A stretch of DNA of 64,000 nucleotides from positions 62,001 to 126,000 of the forward strand of contig NZ_SOQX01000008.1 of the NCBI RefSeq assembly GCF_004366735.1, given 5' to 3'. Position 1 is the first letter of the stretch, and each line of letters begins with the position of its first letter. Origin of the DNA: Thiohalophilus thiocyanatoxydans. Lineage in GTDB: Bacteria > Pseudomonadota > Gammaproteobacteria > UBA6429 > Thiohalophilaceae. Both the position numbers and the translations under genes were made by a program. Positions 60,224 to 64,000 of this stretch are shown piece after piece. The notes beneath the pieces are model-generated. The model was not told the origin of the DNA and made no database searches. It worked only from the letters and a program-made list of their open reading frames with translations.

Positions 60224-60958
60224 ATGGCCAGCCCGGCATCAGTACACCACAGGATGTTCCACTCCTCCCGGCTGATGGCATTTGTTATGCTGTCGGTCGG
60301 GGTGCATGCCGGGATCTTGCTGGCCCCTCACTCTTCGCCGTCAATACAGGGCGCCCGGAGCAGCACCATGCAGGTACAACTGGCGCAAGGTGAGACAACC
60401 GATCCGGCGGCTGACACCGGCTCTGCCGACAGGCCCGAGGTTAGCGCAAAGCCGATCACCCCCTTACCGGAACCGGAACCTGCCCCCCAACCGCAAGTCA
60501 GTCACAGCGGAGAGAGAAACCCCGCTCCCGAAACTCAACCCGAGACAACGCCAGTCGAACAACCCGCCGAGCCGGCCCCGCAACAGACTGTTGAAAATTC
60601 TGCCGCACCAAAGCCGGCACGTTTTGATCCGCAAAGCGCGGATCACGCAGTTGATCAGGCGCAGCGACAAAGCCAGGTCAAGGCACGTCTGCAGGAGAGT
60701 CTCAAACTGCATCTTGATTATCCGGAGATGGCCCGGCGGCGCGGCTGGGAAGGGGAAGTCACCGTCTCGGTGCAACTCGACCGCGAAGGCAAGATCATGG
60801 ATGTCGCCATCCGGGAAAGCTCGGGTCACCGGATACTGGATGACAATACCCTGAAAACCCTGAAAAACCTGCCCCGTCTCGAAGGCGCGGACTCGTTGCT
60901 CGACGGCAAAGGGATTACCATTCAATTACCCGTCATTTATCAACTCAGCAGGATCTAA
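60224..60958 (+). CDS. tonB: TonB energy transducer dedicated to the B12 locus
   Basis: A 244-residue TonB: an N-terminal membrane helix (about 17-37, LMAFVMLSVGVHAGILLAP), a long Pro/Glu-rich periplasmic linker (PEPEPAPQPQ), and a C-terminal domain with LDYPEMARRRGWEGEVTVSV. The TonB C-terminal fold contacts the TonB box of receptors. The start at 60224 is only 5 nt after btuB; another ATG at 60254 is possible and neither has a good ribosome site. ExbB/ExbD are not nearby, so it would use those from elsewhere. Confidence 0.88.
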   Translation: MASPASVHHRMFHSSRLMAFVMLSVGVHAGILLAPHSSPSIQGARSSTMQVQLAQGETTDPAADTGSADRPEVSAKPITPLPEPEPAPQPQVSHSGERNPAPETQPETTPVEQPAEPAPQQTVENSAAPKPARFDPQSADHAVDQAQRQSQVKARLQESLKLHLDYPEMARRRGWEGEVTVSVQLDREGKIMDVAIRESSGHRILDDNTLKTLKNLPRLEGADSLLDGKGITIQLPVIYQLSRI

Positions 60959-60960
60959 TT

Positions 60961-61512
60961 ATGGGAAACCGCTTATCCAAAATTTACACCCGCACCGGCG
61001 ATGAAGGCTCCACCGGCCTGGGCGACGGCAGCCGGGTCAGCAAGACGCATCCCCGGGTCGGAACCTTCGGCACGGTGGATGAACTCAACAGTCTCATCGG
61101 CATGATTCTGGCCCACGATCTCCCGCAGGAAGTCCGTGACTGTCTGGTGGCGATCCAGCACGATCTGTTCGATCTCGGTGGCGAGCTGAGTGTGCCCGGT
61201 TACGAAGCCATCGATAGCTCCTATACCGAACGGCTGGAACGCGAGCTGGATGCATTTAACGACAAACTGCCGGACCTGAAGGAGTTCATCCTGCCCGCCG
61301 GTGGCATTGCCACCTCCACCTGTCATCTGGCCCGCGCGGTCTGTCGCCGCGCCGAGCGCGATGCCGTGGCGCTGGCCGCCTCTGAGGCGATCAACCCGGC
61401 CGGACTGATCTACCTGAATCGACTCTCCGATCTGCTGTTTGTCATTGCCCGGGTGCTGGCGCGCTTTGAAAACGGCGAGGAAGTGCTGTGGCAACCCGGC
61501 AAAAACCGGTGA
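60961..61512 (+). CDS. ATP:cob(I)alamin adenosyltransferase, PduO type
   Basis: A 183-residue PduO-type enzyme that adds the adenosyl group to cobalamin. The N-terminal RLSKIYTRTGDEGSTGLGDG binds ATP, and LPAGGIATSTCHLARAVCRRAER carries the conserved helix with catalytic Arg. It lies 3 nt after tonB. A second, structurally unrelated adenosyltransferase (CobA type) is encoded two genes downstream, so the operon has both solutions for the same step. Confidence 0.94.
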   Translation: MGNRLSKIYTRTGDEGSTGLGDGSRVSKTHPRVGTFGTVDELNSLIGMILAHDLPQEVRDCLVAIQHDLFDLGGELSVPGYEAIDSSYTERLERELDAFNDKLPDLKEFILPAGGIATSTCHLARAVCRRAERDAVALAASEAINPAGLIYLNRLSDLLFVIARVLARFENGEEVLWQPGKNR

Positions 61513-61517
61513 TCCGC

Positions 61518-62327
61518 ATGTCCCGACTCTTGCATTACAGCCTGCTGGCCGGCCTGTTATTCCTGAGCCTGCCGGCCAACGCCTCCGCGGACTGCCCCCG
61601 GATCATCAGCCAGTCGCCCTATATTACCCATACCCTGGAGTGGCTGGGACTGAAACAGTGCATCGTCGGTGCCAGTCGTTACGATCAGCTGGAAGTGCCG
61701 GACACCGGCGGGGTGATGGATCCGGACGGCGAAATCATCGCCAGCCTGGAGCCGGCTATCCTGTTCACCTCCGACTGGACTGATCCACAGGAGCAAGCCG
61801 CGATCACACCGGAAAATGCCCGGTCTTACCGGCTGCAGGGCTTTCAAAGCATGGCGCAGATCGAACAGAACCTGCGGACCATCATTGAGGCGACCGGCCG
61901 AACGGACCTAGAACCCCGGACAGAACAGTTTGCCCGGCAATGGCGTGAGGCGGCCAACCGGCTGGAGGCGGCAGGTACGCGTGCTCTGCTGCTCTCCTCC
62001 TGCAGCGGCAAGCCCTACTCCTTCGGCCGGGAAACCTGGCTCTACGATCTGTTTACCACGGCCGGGTTCGAGGTGGTCGAGACTCACCGCCGCATCCGCC
62101 ACCTGCAGCCGGGCAAGGAGATCGAGGATCTGACCGCGTTGCTGAACCGTTTTGAACCGGAAGTCCTGTTCATCTTCGAGCGCCATATCGCCAAGAACTG
62201 CAACATGCTGACGCCCGAAGTCCCGGTGCGCATCGTCACGCTCGACGGTGAGCTGTTTTTGCACCCGGCCCCGGTATTGTTGAAGGGAATTGCTCGATTA
62301 CAAAGCCGACAGAACGAATGGAAATGA
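61518..62327 (+). CDS. btuF: Periplasmic cobalamin-binding protein
   Basis: A 269-residue class III binding protein: signal peptide MSRLLHYSLLAGLLFLSLPA, then PRIISQSPYITHTLEWLGLK, SRYDQLEVPDTGG and SLEPAILFTSDW in the first lobe, and a second lobe after the backbone helix. The fold is BtuF/FhuD-like; the riboswitch and operon context favour cobalamin. It would deliver to BtuCD encoded about 8 kb upstream. The ATG at 61518 is chosen because it starts the signal peptide. Confidence 0.85.
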   Translation: MSRLLHYSLLAGLLFLSLPANASADCPRIISQSPYITHTLEWLGLKQCIVGASRYDQLEVPDTGGVMDPDGEIIASLEPAILFTSDWTDPQEQAAITPENARSYRLQGFQSMAQIEQNLRTIIEATGRTDLEPRTEQFARQWREAANRLEAAGTRALLLSSCSGKPYSFGRETWLYDLFTTAGFEVVETHRRIRHLQPGKEIEDLTALLNRFEPEVLFIFERHIAKNCNMLTPEVPVRIVTLDGELFLHPAPVLLKGIARLQSRQNEWK

Positions 62328-62340
62328 ATGAGGAAAAGCC

Positions 62341-62961
62341 ATGACTGATAAACAAGACGAACAAGCCGATCGCAATACCCGTCACCAAGAACGCATGGAA
62401 CGCAAAAAAAACGTGGTGGACGAAAAGATCGCCCGGGCCGACCAGGACAAGGGGCTGATTCTGGTCAACACCGGTAACGGTAAGGGAAAAAGCAGTTCCG
62501 GCTTCGGCATGGTGGCACGCGCGCTCGGTCACAACATGCAGGTCGGAGTGGTACAATTTATCAAAGGAAGTTATTCCACCGGCGAGGAAGCCTTTTTCCG
62601 CCGTTTTCCCGAAGTGCAATATCACGTCATGGGCGAAGGATTTACCTGGGAGACACAGGATCGCAACCGTGATACCGAAATGGCACTTCATGCCTGGCAA
62701 AAAGCCCAGGTCATGCTGCAGGATCCGACTATCAATCTGGTTCTGCTGGATGAAATCAATATAGCTCTGAAATACAAATACATCCCGATAGACGAAGTAA
62801 TACACGCACTGGCCAACAAACCCTTCATGCAGCATGTCATCCTCACCGGTCGCGGAGCCAGAACGGAACTGATCGAGATAGCCGATACTGTGACGGAAAT
62901 GAAAGAAATCAAGCACGCCTTCAAGGCCGGCATCCGCGCCCAGCAGGGCGTTGAGCTGTAA
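62341..62961 (+). CDS. cobO: Cob(I)yrinic acid a,c-diamide adenosyltransferase, CobA/BtuR type
   Basis: A 206-residue CobA-type enzyme with the P-loop NTGNGKGKSSSGFG, VVQFIKGSYSTGEE, FTWETQDR and LLDEINIALKYKYI, all characteristic. It adenosylates corrinoids during salvage or synthesis. It overlaps bluB by one base. Together with the PduO-type gene it makes a redundant pair in one operon. Confidence 0.95.
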   Translation: MTDKQDEQADRNTRHQERMERKKNVVDEKIARADQDKGLILVNTGNGKGKSSSGFGMVARALGHNMQVGVVQFIKGSYSTGEEAFFRRFPEVQYHVMGEGFTWETQDRNRDTEMALHAWQKAQVMLQDPTINLVLLDEINIALKYKYIPIDEVIHALANKPFMQHVILTGRGARTELIEIADTVTEMKEIKHAFKAGIRAQQGVEL

Positions 62962-63608
62962 TGGACAGTCCGCATCGCTATTCACAAGATGCTGTCGAAA
63001 CAGTCTATCGGGTAATCGAACAGCGCCGGGATATGCGCCATTTTCTGCCGGATCCGATCGACCCGGCCTTGCTGCAACGACTGTTGCGCGCCGCCCATCA
63101 CGCGCCCAGCGTCGGTTATATGCAATCGTGGCGCTTCATTCGCATTACCGACCCCGACCTTCGTCAACGCGTTCATCAACTGGTCGAACAGGAGCGGATC
63201 GCCACCGCTGAAGCGCTCGGCAAGCGTCAGGAAGAGTTCATGCGCCTCAAGGTCGAAGGGATCCTCGAATGTGGTGAATTGCTGGTGGTATCGTTAATGA
63301 GCCAGCGAGAAAAACATATCTTCGGCCGGCGCACCCTGCCGCAGATGGATCTCGCCTCGGCCGCCTGCGCCATCCAGAACCTGTGGCTTGCCGCACGGGC
63401 GGAGGGAATCGGCCTGGGCTGGGTCTCGTTGTTCGAACCCGATAAACTGGCCTCTCTGTTACAGATGCCCGAAGATGCCGAACCCATTGCCATCCTCTGC
63501 CTTGGATATGTAACAGAATTTTATGACAAACCCATGCTGGAGAAGGAAAACTGGGCAACACGAACCCCTCTTGAAGAGCTGGTTTTCGAAAACCGCTGGG
63601 AGAACTAA
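62961..63608 (+). CDS. bluB: 5,6-dimethylbenzimidazole synthase
   Basis: A 215-residue BluB, which cannibalises FMNH2 with oxygen to make the lower ligand of vitamin B12. The flavin-binding N-terminus VIEQRRDMRHFLPDPI, RAAHHAPSVGYMQSWRFI, and IGLGWVSLFEPDKL are typical and separate it from ordinary nitroreductases. It is the last gene of the operon and shows that the cell can make DMB for corrinoid remodelling; no cobT or cobS is in the window. Confidence 0.92.
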   Translation: MDSPHRYSQDAVETVYRVIEQRRDMRHFLPDPIDPALLQRLLRAAHHAPSVGYMQSWRFIRITDPDLRQRVHQLVEQERIATAEALGKRQEEFMRLKVEGILECGELLVVSLMSQREKHIFGRRTLPQMDLASAACAIQNLWLAARAEGIGLGWVSLFEPDKLASLLQMPEDAEPIAILCLGYVTEFYDKPMLEKENWATRTPLEELVFENRWEN

Positions 63609-63630
63609 TGTAGCCTCTTTTAGGAAGGTG

Positions 63631-63781
63631 GATTAAAACGCGGAGTTCGCAGAGACACCGAGCCGCAAAGTGATGAAAATAATTATTTCGACCAATCCCC
63701 GGAATTGATCTTCTAATCATTTCTCTGCGTCTTTGCACCCAAACAACGGGCATAAACGCCTCCGCGCCCTCTGCGTTATTC
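63631..63781. repeat. Octamer-armed inverted-repeat element (copy 4)
   Basis: Left arm AAAACGCGGAGTTCGCAGAG and onward at 63631-63670, right arm CTCCGCGCCCTCTGCGTTAT and neighbouring words at about 63722-63781, AT-rich centre. It separates the converging bluB and hppA genes. Confidence 0.7.
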
Positions 63782-63828
63782 ATCACAGTGAGCTATAAAA
63801 GTGTGATATTACCTGCCTACCCACATCA

Positions 63829-64000
<172 letters not shown>

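Overview
The window reads as chromosomal DNA of a gammaproteobacterium. Core genes such as fumC, pyrC, argA, argD, argF, rppH-ptsP, phoBR-pst and rnt resemble Enterobacterales and Pseudomonadales relatives. The overall style suggests a Chromatiales or Thiohalobacter-like free-living bacterium: GC-rich core, an H+-pyrophosphatase, an N-acetylglutaminylglutamine-amide type amidotransferase, cobalamin salvage with BluB, and many REP-like elements. The species assignment is inference. No rRNA, tRNA or CRISPR array was recognised.

Layout. 1-473 is the 5' part of a membrane sensor cut by the window edge. 664-5610 is an AT-rich accessory island. It holds a REP-associated tyrosine transposase (RAYT) with a truncated second copy, an AAA ATPase pseudogene broken by a G7 frameshift and by the RAYT element, a PD-(D/E)xK nuclease, a protein of unknown function and an Mrr-like nuclease. 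The last two are flanked by 125-bp direct repeats. 5694-10917 encodes pyruvate dehydrogenase as three genes, with E2 and E3 fused. 11175-21876 carries fumC, tag, an HPP membrane protein, pyrC, a GumN/TraB protein, RNase T, a cytochrome b561/PepSY/two-component operon and grxD. 22033-29238 carries an asparagine-synthase-like amidotransferase, a lone HyuB, a PuuD-like membrane protein and argD-argF. 29443-41016 holds a porin, an orphan ABC ATPase and the whole phosphate regulon core (phoU, pstB, pstA, pstC, pstS, phoR, phoB), with three readable PHO boxes. 41182-50912 contains an SH3 membrane protein, argA-dam, a YdjM-like protein, a degenerate receiver protein, a GspE/PilB-type ATPase, ptsP and rppH. 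51155-63608 is dominated by cobalamin salvage: a HAD phosphatase with btuC-btuD, then a cobalamin riboswitch followed by btuB, tonB, a PduO-type adenosyltransferase, btuF, a CobA-type adenosyltransferase and bluB. Between the two halves sit a large exported HExxH protein, a 60-residue membrane protein, a DUF488 protein and an orphan ParA. The right edge cuts hppA.

Intergenic DNA is unusually rich in structured repeats. (i) A family of inverted-repeat elements has arms built from 7-bp units of the form NNACGAG. They sit just after stop codons and in two cases supply the C-terminal codons and stop (HyuB, PhoR). (ii) A second family has arms built from about 8-bp GCGGAGNN units. (iii) A BIME-like array of about 74-bp REP pairs lies between pyrC and the GumN gene. 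(iv) A roughly 233-bp tandem repeat with an 18-bp palindrome lies between the amidotransferase and hyuB. These repeat families, the disrupted ATPase/nuclease pair and the exported HExxH protein are the least explained parts of the window.
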